Shown here: positions 21,446 through 30,502 of the stretch, piece by piece | Layout of the letters: each line of letters opens with the position of its first letter | How positions within the stretch are numbered: the stretch's first letter is position 1 | DNA from: Glycocaulis alkaliphilus | Lineage (GTDB): Bacteria; Pseudomonadota; Alphaproteobacteria; Caulobacterales; Maricaulaceae | NCBI RefSeq assembly: GCF_004000605.1 | Contig: NZ_CP018911.1 | Span: 1,984,001 to 2,048,000, forward strand | Length of the DNA: 64,000 bases | Direction of reading: 5' to 3' | The notes under the pieces: model-generated | The model's database searches: none | Told to the model about the DNA's origin: nothing | The model's input: only the letters and a program-made list of their open reading frames with translations | Made by a program: the position numbers and the translations under genes

Positions 21446-21980
21446 AAAGGCCTCCCCCGCCCCGGAAACGGGAAGCCCGCCGCCCCCAGCAAAAAGGTCC
21501 GCCATGAAATCGAAAGCCCCCTCCATTCTCAGCGCTGATCTGACGATCACGGGCTCCATCTCCTCCGAAGGCGAGGTTCAGCTCGATGGCGTCGTCGAGG
21601 GCGATGTTCGCGCCGGATCGCTCAGCATCGGAGAGGAAGCCACGGTAAAGGGCGAAGTGGTGGCCGAAAGCGTCGTTGTACGCGGCCGCGTTGAAGGCTC
21701 GGTGCGCGCCCGTCAGGTGCAGCTCGCCGCGACCGCCCGCATCGAAGGTGACATTATTCACGCCACGCTCGCCGTTGAAAGCGGTGCGTATTTTGACGGC
21801 CATTGCCGCCGTTCGTCCGATCCGCTCGCTGACAAGAAATCAGGTAGCGCGGACTCCATCACGCAGGACAAGCCGAAAGTGGCCGCCTCCTCCATGCCGC
21901 CCGCCCCGCCGAGCTCTGCAGCGGCAGCGCCGCGCCCGGCAGCAGCGGCCAATAGCGACCCGTTCGCCTCCAAGGCATAG
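21435..21980 (+). CDS. bacA: Bactofilin
   Basis: A 181-aa cytoskeletal protein. A short Pro-rich N-terminus is followed by a bactofilin beta-helix core at about residues 32-130, with short regular strands of alternating Gly and Val (SEGEVQLDGVVEGDV, VKGEVVAESVVVRGRVEGSV). The C-terminal tail of about 45 residues is Ala-, Pro- and Ser-rich and disordered. Bactofilins polymerise without nucleotide, bind the membrane through the N-terminus and recruit wall enzymes. The ATG lies within the 3' end of the M23 peptidase gene, so the two are translationally linked and probably act together in shape control or stalk growth. Confidence 0.95.
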   Translation: MFNKKASPAPETGSPPPPAKRSAMKSKAPSILSADLTITGSISSEGEVQLDGVVEGDVRAGSLSIGEEATVKGEVVAESVVVRGRVEGSVRARQVQLAATARIEGDIIHATLAVESGAYFDGHCRRSSDPLADKKSGSADSITQDKPKVAASSMPPAPPSSAAAAPRPAAAANSDPFASKA

Positions 21981-22005
21981 GCCTTACGTCACAAGCCAAT
22001 ACGAT

Positions 22006-22038
22006 AAAGGGCGGCTCGAATTGAGCCGCCTTTTTTTG
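22006..22038. terminator. Rho-independent terminator after bactofilin
   Basis: GGCGGCTC and GAGCCGCC form a perfect 8-bp stem (22010-22017 and 22023-22030) with a 5-base loop, followed by seven T and preceded by AAAG. This is a clear intrinsic terminator for the M23-bactofilin transcript. On the opposite strand it lies 42 bases after the convergent prfB stop, but with a much weaker T-run there. Confidence 0.9.
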
Positions 22039-22071
22039 TTTTCTTGCCAATCGCGCCCCGGTGGTTGCGCG

Positions 22072-23185
22072 TCAGGCCTCCGCTTCCCCGCCGACGCGCG
22101 CAGCGAGGGCCGCGGCCATGAAGGCATCCAGATCCCCGTCCAGCACGCCCTGCGTATCGGAGGTTTCGACGTTTGTCCGCAAATCCTTGACCATCTGATA
22201 GGGCTGCAGGACGTAGGAGCGGATCTGGTGGCCCCAGCCGATATCCGTCTTGGCGTCGGCCTCTGCCTGCGCGGCCGCCTCGCGCTTTTGCAGCTCCAGC
22301 TCGTACAGGCGCGCACGCAGCATGTTCCACGCCGTGTCGCGGTTCTTGTGCTGGGAGCGGTCAGCCTGACACTGCACCACAATACCCGTCGGTTCGTGGG
22401 TCAGGCGGATGGCGCTATCGGTCTTGTTGACGTGCTGGCCGCCTGCGCCAGAGGCGCGGAACGTGTCGGTACGCACATCCTTGTCGAGTATCTCGATCTC
22501 GATCGTGTCATCGATCAGCGGATAGGCCCAGACGCTGGCAAAGCTGGTATGGCGGCGCCCTGAGCTGTCATAGGGCGATATGCGCACCAGGCGGTGAACA
22601 CCCGCCTCGGTTTTCAGCCAGCCATAGGCGTTCTCGCCCTTGATGAGCAGGGTTGCCGATTTCAGGCCGGCTTCCTCGCCTGCCTGCTCCTCGATTACGT
22701 CCACCTTGTAGCCGGAGCTCTGCGCCCAGCGCGAATACATCCGCGTCAGCATCGCAGCCCAGTCCTGGGCCTCGGTACCGCCCGCGCCCGGATGGATCTC
22801 GATATAGCAATCATTGCCGTCCGCTTCGCCAGACAGCAGCGCTTCCAGCTCTGCGCGCCCTGCCCGCTCACGCACGGCCTTGAGCGCCGTCACGGCCTCC
22901 TGATAGAGGTCCTCATCGCCTTCAATGTCGGCAAGCTCTGCCAGCTCCACCGTCTCGGACAGCTCTGCCTCGATCTCGCGGACCGTGGTCATCTGGCGGT
23001 CGAGCTGGTTGCGCTCGCGCATCAGGCTTTGCGCGCGGGCAGCATCATTCCAGAAGTCAGGCGCTTCCGCGCGCGCGTTCAGTTCATCAAGGCGTGCTTC
23101 AGCCTGATCCCAGTCAAAGACGCCTCCTCAGCAGTTCCAGTGACTGCTCGATGGAGGATTTGAAGGACGCGATGTCAGCGCGCAT
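22072..23185 (-). CDS. prfB: Peptide chain release factor 2, with programmed +1 frameshift
   Basis: RF2 releases peptides at UGA and UAA. The zero-frame reading starts at ATG 23185 and runs [10 protein letters not shown]...LLRRRL for 23 codons to a UGA at 23116-23114. Skipping one base puts translation into the main frame ([19 protein letters not shown]...), giving 370 aa in total, the usual RF2 length. The main frame holds the GGQ peptidyl-hydrolysis motif in [15 protein letters not shown]. The tripeptide anticodon SPF of RF2 appears here as SPY in [12 protein letters not shown]. An ATG at 23022 would give a protein missing the N-terminal helices. UGA termination efficiency sets the frameshift rate, so RF2 limits its own synthesis. 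Confidence 0.95.
23113..23128 (-). promoter_or_regulatory. RF2 programmed frameshift site
   Basis: Read on the minus strand, the site is AGGAGG, CGT, CTT, TGA, C. The Shine-Dalgarno-like AGGAGG ends exactly three bases before the CTT slip codon, the same spacing as in E. coli prfB. The slip codon is followed by the in-frame UGA and a C, the weak termination context. Ribosomes shift +1 on CUU when RF2 is scarce. Confidence 0.95.
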
Positions 23186-23310
23186 GAGAAACCCGTTTCG
23201 CTGCGGAAAGTAAAATCGCCCCGGAACATGGGGCCACAAGGCGCATAGCCAACACGGCCGGACCACACAAGGCCCGCGCTGTATCGGCAGTCATTGCCCC
23301 GGCGCGTTGA

Positions 23311-25794
23311 TCAGTAAATTCCGTCCAGACTTTCCTGCGCATCTTGCGTTTCGCTGTCCTCGCGCTCGCCCTCACGCAGGCGGCCCGAGCCAAAGCTCAG
23401 CGTCTCTTCCTCGCGGCTGGCCCCGCGCACCGGCTCGGTACCGGGACGGAACGCTTCAAGGATCACGCCTGCCCGGCCGAGCACGGACGGTTCGCCCGAG
23501 CGCGCATCAATCGGCACCAGGCGCACCCCTTCAGGCACACGGAACGGCGCAACAGGATAGTCGTCAAGGATCGGCGCGAAGGTATCGCGCGCAATCGGCG
23601 CAGCGGCTCGGCCGCCCGCCTCGCCGGAACCCAGCGGCGCCGGCGTGTCAAAACCGACATACACACCGACCACCAGGTCGGGCGTAAAGCCGACAAACCA
23701 GGCATCGCGGAATTCATTGGTCGTGCCGGTCTTGCCGGCAACCGGGCGGCCAAGCGCGTTCAGCGCGCTGCCTGTGCCGCGGCGCACCGCGCCTTCCAGC
23801 ATGGAGACAACCTGATAGGCCGTGACGGGATCGACGACCTCCTCGCCCAGCTCGGCAAGCTCCGGCTCGGCCAGCCCGTCGCGCCATTCTTCCACATCGC
23901 ATGCCACGCATTCACGCTGGTCGTGTACATAGATGGTCTGGCCGGTACGGTCCTGCACCCGGTCGATCAGGGTTGGCGTCACACGCCGCCCGCCATTGAC
24001 CAGCGCGCCATAGGCACTCATCAGGCGCCACAGCGTCGTCTCGCCTGCGCCAAGGGACATGGACAGCACCGGGTCCATCCGGTCGTAAATCCCGAAGCGC
24101 TGCGCATATTCGGCGATGGGCTCCATGCCCGTATCCTGCGCCAGACGCACGGTCATGACGTTACGCGACAGCTCCAGCCCGAGCCTCATGGTCGACGGGC
24201 CATAGAACTGGTCTGAATAGTTGGACGGGCGATAGAAGCGGGCATCCCCGCCCCCTGTCGCCGCAAACGGCGCGTCCAGAATGATGCTCGCGGGCGTAAA
24301 GCCATTGTCCAGCGCGGCAGCATACACAAACGGCTTGAACGAGGAGCCGGGCTGGCGGCGCGCCTGCGTGGCACGGTTGAACTGGCTCTGCTGGAAGGAA
24401 TAGCCGCCAATCATGGCCATCACCCGGCCGGTATACGGATCAAGCGCCATCACCGCGCCATTGACCTCGGGCACCTGGCGCAGGGCGTACTCCTCGCCGT
24501 CTTCGGACAGGCGCTGTACCAGCACCACATCGCCCAGTTCCAGCACATCAGATGCGCGCTGTATGGACGGGCCAAGCACCGGGAAATTGGTCGTGGAGGA
24601 TCGCGACGGACGGCGCGCCCATCTCAGCTCGGACAACGGTATCGTGCCTCTGGCCCGGTCAGCCATACCGATCGACACATCGCCATCGCGCACTTCCAGC
24701 ACCACGGCGTGGGTCCAGCCTTCATCGAGATCGCGCGGCACCTCGATGTCGGCCAGCTGTTCCGGCCAGGCATCAAAATCCTCAAGCGTGGCCAGAGGTC
24801 CGCGATAGCCGTAGCGGCGGTCATATTCCAGCAGGCCTGCGCGCAGCGCCGAGCGGGCTGCCAGCTGGGCCCGCGTATTGAGCGAGGTGCGCACCGACAG
24901 GCCGCCGGAATAAAGCTGCTCCTCGCCATACATATTGAAGAGCTCGCGGCGTACTTCCTCGACGAAATATTCCGCAGCCAGATAGGTCTCGCCCTGCAGC
25001 CGGCGGACAGTTTCCAGCGGCTGGGCCTGCGCTTCGCGCATCTCCGCTTCCGTGATGAAGCCGTTGACGTGCATGCGCGCGAGCACATAGTTGCGCCGGG
25101 CAATGGCCGCTTCGGTACGCCGCTCCGGGTGGTAGTTGTTCGGCGCCTTGGGCAGGGCTGCGAGATAGGCAATCTCGTGCAGCTCCAGCTCGTCCAGCGA
25201 GCTGTCAAAATAGTTCAGCGCAGCAGCCGCCACCCCATAGGCGCGATTGCCGAGGAAAATCTCGTTGAGATAAAGCTCCAGAATGCGGTCCTTGGTGAAG
25301 GCGCGCTCCATGCGCATGGCCAGCACCATCTCCTGCACCTTGCGCCCAACGCGCTGTTCGGAGGTGAGCAGGAAGTTCTTGGCAACCTGCTGGGTGATGG
25401 TCGACCCGCCCTCAAGGCGCCTGCCATTGAGGATATTGCCGATATTGGCAATCGCGGCGCGGACCATACCCGTCAGATCGATACCGCCATGATTGTAGAA
25501 ATTGGCATCCTCGGCAGCGAGGAAGGCTTCAACCACGTGCGGCGGAATGGCCTCAATCGGCACAAAGACCCGCCGCTCGAAGGCATATTCCGCAATCAGC
25601 AGGCCGTCACCGGCATGCATCCGGCTCATGATGGGCGGTTCGTACTCGGCCAGCTGCTCATAGTCTGGCAGGTCCTCGGTGACCTGAACGACATAGATCG
25701 ACACCGCCACAAGAGCGACAATGCCCACGATGGCGATGGTTGATCCTGCCCAGAGGGCCAGCTTGCCGAAATTTTTCACACTGAAAACTGCCAT
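23311..25794 (-). CDS. mrcA: Penicillin-binding protein 1A (bifunctional transglycosylase/transpeptidase)
   Basis: An 827-aa class A PBP. A membrane segment lies at about 12-36. The glycosyltransferase domain has EDANFYNHGG (95-104, catalytic Glu) and EGGSTITQQVAKN. An OB-like region (about 320-420) separates it from the transpeptidase domain, which shows RQPGSSFKPF (SxxK nucleophile, near residue 483), a SRN motif after it and GKTGTTNEFRDAWFVG (KTG, near 685). The C-terminus ends in an acidic, Arg-rich tail. It polymerises glycan strands and cross-links peptides in the periplasm. Its position next to the AmiC-type amidase and close to the M23-bactofilin pair makes this an envelope gene block. 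Confidence 0.95.
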   Translation of the reverse strand: MAVFSVKNFGKLALWAGSTIAIVGIVALVAVSIYVVQVTEDLPDYEQLAEYEPPIMSRMHAGDGLLIAEYAFERRVFVPIEAIPPHVVEAFLAAEDANFYNHGGIDLTGMVRAAIANIGNILNGRRLEGGSTITQQVAKNFLLTSEQRVGRKVQEMVLAMRMERAFTKDRILELYLNEIFLGNRAYGVAAAALNYFDSSLDELELHEIAYLAALPKAPNNYHPERRTEAAIARRNYVLARMHVNGFITEAEMREAQAQPLETVRRLQGETYLAAEYFVEEVRRELFNMYGEEQLYSGGLSVRTSLNTRAQLAARSALRAGLLEYDRRYGYRGPLATLEDFDAWPEQLADIEVPRDLDEGWTHAVVLEVRDGDVSIGMADRARGTIPLSELRWARRPSRSSTTNFPVLGPSIQRASDVLELGDVVLVQRLSEDGEEYALRQVPEVNGAVMALDPYTGRVMAMIGGYSFQQSQFNRATQARRQPGSSFKPFVYAAALDNGFTPASIILDAPFAATGGGDARFYRPSNYSDQFYGPSTMRLGLELSRNVMTVRLAQDTGMEPIAEYAQRFGIYDRMDPVLSMSLGAGETTLWRLMSAYGALVNGGRRVTPTLIDRVQDRTGQTIYVHDQRECVACDVEEWRDGLAEPELAELGEEVVDPVTAYQVVSMLEGAVRRGTGSALNALGRPVAGKTGTTNEFRDAWFVGFTPDLVVGVYVGFDTPAPLGSGEAGGRAAAPIARDTFAPILDDYPVAPFRVPEGVRLVPIDARSGEPSVLGRAGVILEAFRPGTEPVRGASREEETLSFGSGRLREGEREDSETQDAQESLDGIY

Positions 25795-25917
25795 GTATAT
25801 CGCCCGTCCAGCCCATGCCGCCTGCCTGATGGCCGCGGCAGCAGACCATGCCCCTCACTGCGGCGGCATTATGACGTGATGAGCCTGATCCGTCCAAGCC
25901 GGTTTCAGGCAAGTGTA

Positions 25918-27180
25918 CTAGCGCAGCGCCGGACCACCGGCATTGCTGCCCGCAGCGGCTGTGCGCACCGGCCCGGAATTGTTGCAGACGGCAAAATAGC
26001 TATCGATGGAATCGGCCACAGCTGTCATCAGGCGCTGGCGGTAGGCCGGGGTGTTGAGATTGCGCGAGTCGTCCGGGTTGGTCATGAAGCCCATCTCGAA
26101 CAGAACGGCCGGTATCTGGGAATCCAGCAGCACCCAGAAGCCCCGCTCCAGTGGTTCGTGCCGGAAGAGCGGCGTGATCGAGGAGGATGCCTCCAGAATT
26201 GAAGCGGCGAAGATCAGCGACTGATTGCGCTTTTCCTGCAGTGACATTTCCAGCAGCAGATTGTTCACCTGCTCGGTGCGCGATGCGCTGGTCTGCAGCC
26301 ACTCACCGTCCTGACGCGCGCGGTTACGCGCCCGGTTGGTGCCCGAATCCGACAGCGTGTAGACAGCCGCGCCGCGCGGCCCGGTAGCACCGTTCGGTGC
26401 GGCATCGGCGTGCAGGGAAATGAAGATGTCGGCCTGCGCCCGGCGCGCCACCTGGATGCGGTCATCCAGCTCCAGGAAAATGTCCCGGTCACGCGTCATG
26501 ATGACTTCATACCGGCCACGCGCATTCAAAATGTCACGCAGCGCCAGTCCGGCAGCCAGCGCCAGCTGTGATTCCGACACGCCGCCAAACCGGCCAGGCG
26601 CGCCCGGATCGCGCCCGCCATGGCCGGGATCGATGACGATGCGCGGGCGCTCGCAGCGCGGCGGCACGTACGATACCTGCACACGCTCGGCCAGATATTG
26701 CGTCAGCGTATGGCCCGCGACATCGAAACCCGTACTGGCCGTAACGACCGCGGCAGGCGCCGGTTCGATGTCAATGACGATGCGGTGGCCGCCCTCGCCC
26801 GGAGGCAGGCTGAAGCTCTCGCGCACCCGCGCGCTCTCGGTAAGGTCAAAGATCAGGCGGGGTGTCTGCGCGGCCGGTTCAAAGCGGAAGCGTCCGGCAA
26901 GGCCGTGTCCCTGCCCCTGCCCGCCATCCAGACCGCTTACGGCCCAGCCGGCACCGGGTATGTCGACAACAAGCCGCGGCGATACTTCGCCGGAGGCAAA
27001 GGCGCGAAACTCCATCTCGGAGCGGGTCTCGATGACGATGCGGGTATGGGTGTCGTGTACACCAAAGCGCACAGCGACGATCTCGTCTGCATAGGCGAAT
27101 CCGGCGGCCAGCATGGCCAGCAACGCCGCCGCGCATGCCGTGAGGCTCGATAGTCCCTTGCTGGTCGCCACCGCCATCAC
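25918..27180 (-). CDS. N-acetylmuramoyl-L-alanine amidase (AMIN + Amidase_3, AmiC type)
   Basis: A 420-aa periplasmic amidase that removes stem peptides from glycan strands at division. A signal peptide at residues 1-31 ends AGFAYA. The AMIN domain (about 35-140) carries targeting strands such as FGVHDTHTRIVIETR. The Amidase_3 domain (about 180-400) has zinc ligands in IDPGHGGRDPG, a Glu in GVSESQ, SLHADA, and the catalytic Glu in AVLFEMGFM. It contains the helical insert (NRARNRARQDGEWL) that in E. coli family members blocks the active site until an EnvC-type activator binds. It lies 123 bp upstream of PBP1A on the same strand and is divergent from rne. Confidence 0.93.
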   Translation of the reverse strand: MMAVATSKGLSSLTACAAALLAMLAAGFAYADEIVAVRFGVHDTHTRIVIETRSEMEFRAFASGEVSPRLVVDIPGAGWAVSGLDGGQGQGHGLAGRFRFEPAAQTPRLIFDLTESARVRESFSLPPGEGGHRIVIDIEPAPAAVVTASTGFDVAGHTLTQYLAERVQVSYVPPRCERPRIVIDPGHGGRDPGAPGRFGGVSESQLALAAGLALRDILNARGRYEVIMTRDRDIFLELDDRIQVARRAQADIFISLHADAAPNGATGPRGAAVYTLSDSGTNRARNRARQDGEWLQTSASRTEQVNNLLLEMSLQEKRNQSLIFAASILEASSSITPLFRHEPLERGFWVLLDSQIPAVLFEMGFMTNPDDSRNLNTPAYRQRLMTAVADSIDSYFAVCNNSGPVRTAAAGSNAGGPALR

Positions 27181-27743
27181 CCTCTGTAAATTGCACCCTC
27201 ATGCGGCCTGCTTGAACGCAGGTCTCATACAGAAGATACCACGCGCCGGTTTCGATTCGGTTACCAGCGCGTAACGATAATCGCTGGCTAGCACGGATAA
27301 GCTTGCTTTTCATCCCGGAGCGAATGGTGCATGGTGTGCTTCGGTGTTGATAACGCTGTCAGCCAGTCCGGCATTTGCTGGCGCCTGACACGCTTCACTA
27401 CCTCGCCCCGCGCGAAACGGAGTCTGGCCAACGCCACTGGCTTCTGAAGCGGACCAACGGGGCAGCAAAGATTTACCGGGCAGACGCCGCGGGCCGCTTA
27501 TCCGGTTCTGCGCGCACGCGCCCCAGACCAGTCAAAGCGGCCTGTTCCGCGCTTTGCCCCTGCATGCCGGGGGCTGCCGGGCAGGCCGACAAGGAACCTT
27601 GAACATGCGCCAGGCGCGTGCTTTCCCTTCACTCCCTTCTGAAGCGACGCCGCCCTTGCGCTCCCAACTCAGCGCCCAGCCTGTCACCCTGGCCTTCAAT
27701 GGCCGGGCGATTCGTGCTGGCGCGCGCACCGGAGCACGCCTTT
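27181..27743. other. 563-bp gap between amidase and rne; probable long rne leader
   Basis: No gene is convincing here. The short ORFs lack binding sites and typical composition. An inverted repeat, CCAGCG (27264-27269) and CGCTGG (27282-27287), lies close to the amidase side. RNase E genes in several bacteria have long 5' leaders through which the enzyme controls its own mRNA, and the length fits that, but I cannot locate the transcription start. Confidence 0.4.
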
Positions 27744-30386
27744 ATGTCCCGCAAAATGCTGATCGATGCCTCCCACCCGGAAGAAACCCGGGTGGTCATT
27801 GTGGATTCAAACCGCGTTGAGGATTTCGACTTTGAGTCGGCCTCCCGCAGCCCTATCCGTGGAAATATCTATCTCGCCCAGGTCACCCGCGTAGAACCCT
27901 CGCTTCAGGCCGCTTTCGTTGAATATGGCGGTAACAAGCACGGCTTCCTGGCCTTCAACGAGATTCATCCCGACTATTACCAGATCCCGTTCGAGGACCG
28001 TCAGGCCCTGCGCGAGGCCGAAGCCGAGCTGACCGCCGATACCGAAAGCGATGGCGGCGACGATGCCGATGATGACGAGGATCTGATGGAGGAGATTGCC
28101 CGCAAGCGGCGCAATCTGCTTCGCAAATACAAGATCCAGGAAGTCATCAAGCGCCGCCAGGTCATGCTGGTGCAGGTCTCCAAGGAGGAGCGCGGCAATA
28201 AAGGCGCGGCGCTGACCACCTATCTGTCGCTTGCCGGACGCTATTGCGTGCTGATGCCCAACACGGACCGCGGGGGCGGCATCTCGCGCAAGATCACCAG
28301 CGCGACGGACCGCAAACGCCTGAAAAGCGCCGTTCAGGGCCTCGATCTGCCGCGCGGCATGGGGCTCATCATCCGCACAGCGGGTGCGGCCCGCACCAAG
28401 CTCGAGATCAAGCGCGATTACGACTATCTGATCCGGCTGTGGGAAACGATCCGCGAGACCACGCTGAAATCCGTGGCTCCGTCGCTGATTTACGAGGAAG
28501 GAAACCTCGTCAAGCGCGCGATCCGCGACCTCTATGACAAGGACATCGAGCACGTTCTGGTCGAGGGCGAGGAAGCCTACAAGGAAGCCAAGGGCTTCAT
28601 GCGCATGCTGATGCCCAGCCACGCCACGAAGGTACAGCCCTATACTGACGACATGCCGCTTTTCCTGCGCCACGGCACGGAAAGCCAGCTTGAGGCGATT
28701 TACTCGCCGGTCGCGCAGCTCAAGTCCGGTGGCTATCTGGTCATCAACCCGACCGAGGCGCTCGTCGCCGTTGACGTGAACTCGGGCAAGTCGACCAAAG
28801 AGCGCAATATCGAACAGACGGCGCTGCGCACCAATCTGGAGGCAGCCGAGGAAGCAGCCCGTCAGATGCGCCTGCGCGATCTGGCCGGCCTGATCATCAT
28901 CGACTTCATCGACATGGAGGACTCCAAGAACGTCCGCGCCGTCGAAAAGAAGATGAAAGAGGCGCTCTCCAAAGACCGGGCGCGCATCCAGACCTCGAAA
29001 ATTTCCCAGTTCGGCCTGATGGAAATTTCCCGTCAGCGCCGCCGCACCAGCCTTGTGGAAGGCTCCACAGAGCCCTGCCCGCACTGCAACGGGATCGGCT
29101 ATCTGCGCAGTGTGGAATCCAGCGCGCTGGCGGCTGTTCGCAGCGTCGAGGAAGAAGGACTGAAAGGGCGCGCATCGAAGATCGCGCTGCACTTGCCCAA
29201 TGAGGTGGCCCTCTACCTGCTGAACGAGAAACGCGAATACCTGCGCGCCGTCGAGCAGCGCTTCGACATGCGCGTCATCATCGCGACAGACATTGATCTG
29301 AAACGCGACGGATCGCGCATCGAGCGCCTCGAAACCCGCAAGGACGGTGATCGCGGGCCCTATATTCCCAAGCCGCTGACCGTTGAATCCGCCGTGCTGA
29401 CCCCCGAGGACGAGGCCGATCTGCGCGCCGCCAGGGAGGAAGCCTCACTCGAAGAGGAAGAGGCCGCCGAGGTCTCCGGCGAACGCCCGCACGAAGAGGG
29501 CCAGGGCGAAGAACGCCGTGGCCGCAAGCGCCGGCGCCGGGGCGGACGCAACCGGGGCGATGGCGACAACCGTCCTGATGCAGCCGGACAGGAGGGCGGC
29601 GAAGCAGACGCCGCCGAAGGCGAAAGCACCGAGGCGCAAAATGATGGCGGCCAGCCGGCACCAGCACGCGCGGATGCCGGCGATGATGAAGCTGGCCGCA
29701 AGCGCCGCCGCCGTGGCCGCAGGGGTGGCCGTGGCCGCCGCCGGCGCGGTGATGGCGAAGCATCCGGCGATCAGGCTGCAGCCTCCACACAGGATTCAGG
29801 CAGCAATGCCGGCGGCGACGCCGACATTCCGGGCCTGTCTGTAATCGAGCCGGGTGAAAGTGAAGCCATTGGTTCTGGCGAGACGCCGCCTTCGCGCACC
29901 CGCCCCTCTCGCCGCCGAAAGCAGGCTGTGGCGGAGACCGCACCGGCGACTGAAAGCGCTGTTGAGGCGGCTGACGCGCCTGCCGCGTCCGGCGAACCTG
30001 ACCCTGCCGAGGAGGCGCCCAAGCCCAAGCGCACACGGCGCAAGAAGGCCGATCCTGCGCCTGCAGAAGAGTCTGCAGCCGAAACACCGGCCGCCGGTGA
30101 AGCCGCTGAAAAGCCCAAGCGCACCCGCAAGGCACCTGCGCGAAAGGCGGCCAAGGCTGAAGAGAGTGCCGTAGAGGACACGGCCGAGCCGGCAGCGAAG
30201 GCACCGGAAGACAAACCGGCCAGACCGGCCCGCAAACCGCGCGCCAAGAAGGCTGAATCCGCGCCGGAGGCACCGGCCGCCGGGGACGCGGCGCCTGCCG
30301 AAGAGTCACAGACCGGCGACAGCACCGGGCCAAAGCGGTCTGGCTGGTGGCAGCGCTCCGGCAAGCTGTTCGGACTGGGTTCCTGA
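27744..30386 (+). CDS. rne: Ribonuclease E
   Basis: An 880-aa endoribonuclease and core of the RNA degradosome. The N-terminal catalytic half (about 1-510) contains an S1 domain with an acidic alphaproteobacterial insert (SDGGDDADDDEDLMEEIARK), then the RNase H-like and 5'-sensor parts. Catalytic Asp residues are in VAVDVNSGK (near 344) and IIIDFIDME (near 388). The Zn-link that joins dimers is CPHC, near residue 444. The C-terminal half is low-complexity, alternating Arg-rich RNA-binding blocks (RRGRRGGRGRRRR) with Ala/Glu/Pro-rich tails, and is likely a disordered scaffold. ATG 27744 is preferred (GGAG 10 bases upstream, MSRKMLIDA start); the frame extends to 27618 without homology. Confidence 0.95.
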   Translation: MSRKMLIDASHPEETRVVIVDSNRVEDFDFESASRSPIRGNIYLAQVTRVEPSLQAAFVEYGGNKHGFLAFNEIHPDYYQIPFEDRQALREAEAELTADTESDGGDDADDDEDLMEEIARKRRNLLRKYKIQEVIKRRQVMLVQVSKEERGNKGAALTTYLSLAGRYCVLMPNTDRGGGISRKITSATDRKRLKSAVQGLDLPRGMGLIIRTAGAARTKLEIKRDYDYLIRLWETIRETTLKSVAPSLIYEEGNLVKRAIRDLYDKDIEHVLVEGEEAYKEAKGFMRMLMPSHATKVQPYTDDMPLFLRHGTESQLEAIYSPVAQLKSGGYLVINPTEALVAVDVNSGKSTKERNIEQTALRTNLEAAEEAARQMRLRDLAGLIIIDFIDMEDSKNVRAVEKKMKEALSKDRARIQTSKISQFGLMEISRQRRRTSLVEGSTEPCPHCNGIGYLRSVESSALAAVRSVEEEGLKGRASKIALHLPNEVALYLLNEKREYLRAVEQRFDMRVIIATDIDLKRDGSRIERLETRKDGDRGPYIPKPLTVESAVLTPEDEADLRAAREEASLEEEEAAEVSGERPHEEGQGEERRGRKRRRRGGRNRGDGDNRPDAAGQEGGEADAAEGESTEAQNDGGQPAPARADAGDDEAGRKRRRRGRRGGRGRRRRGDGEASGDQAAASTQDSGSNAGGDADIPGLSVIEPGESEAIGSGETPPSRTRPSRRRKQAVAETAPATESAVEAADAPAASGEPDPAEEAPKPKRTRRKKADPAPAEESAAETPAAGEAAEKPKRTRKAPARKAAKAEESAVEDTAEPAAKAPEDKPARPARKPRAKKAESAPEAPAAGDAAPAEESQTGDSTGPKRSGWWQRSGKLFGLGS

Positions 30387-30394
30387 TACGGGAA

Positions 30395-30435
30395 ATATGC
30401 AGCCCGCCGGTGCCATGCACTGACGGGCTGCATAT
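30395..30435. terminator. Perfect 12-bp inverted repeat after rne
   Basis: ATATGCAGCCCG (30395-30406) and CGGGCTGCATAT (30424-30435) pair perfectly around a 17-base loop, 8 bp after the rne stop. No T-run follows, so it may be a Rho-assisted terminator or an mRNA 3' stabiliser. Confidence 0.55.
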
Positions 30436-30502
30436 CTGCCATGAAAAGGCTATGGTTCAGCGCGAAGCAGGGGGTGGAAACAGGATCGGAGGTCATCTCT
30501 CC

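Noticed and set aside
23022-23185. prfB as a frameshifted pseudogene
   Set aside because: The break matches the programmed RF2 site in every element, and the shifted reading gives a full-length product.
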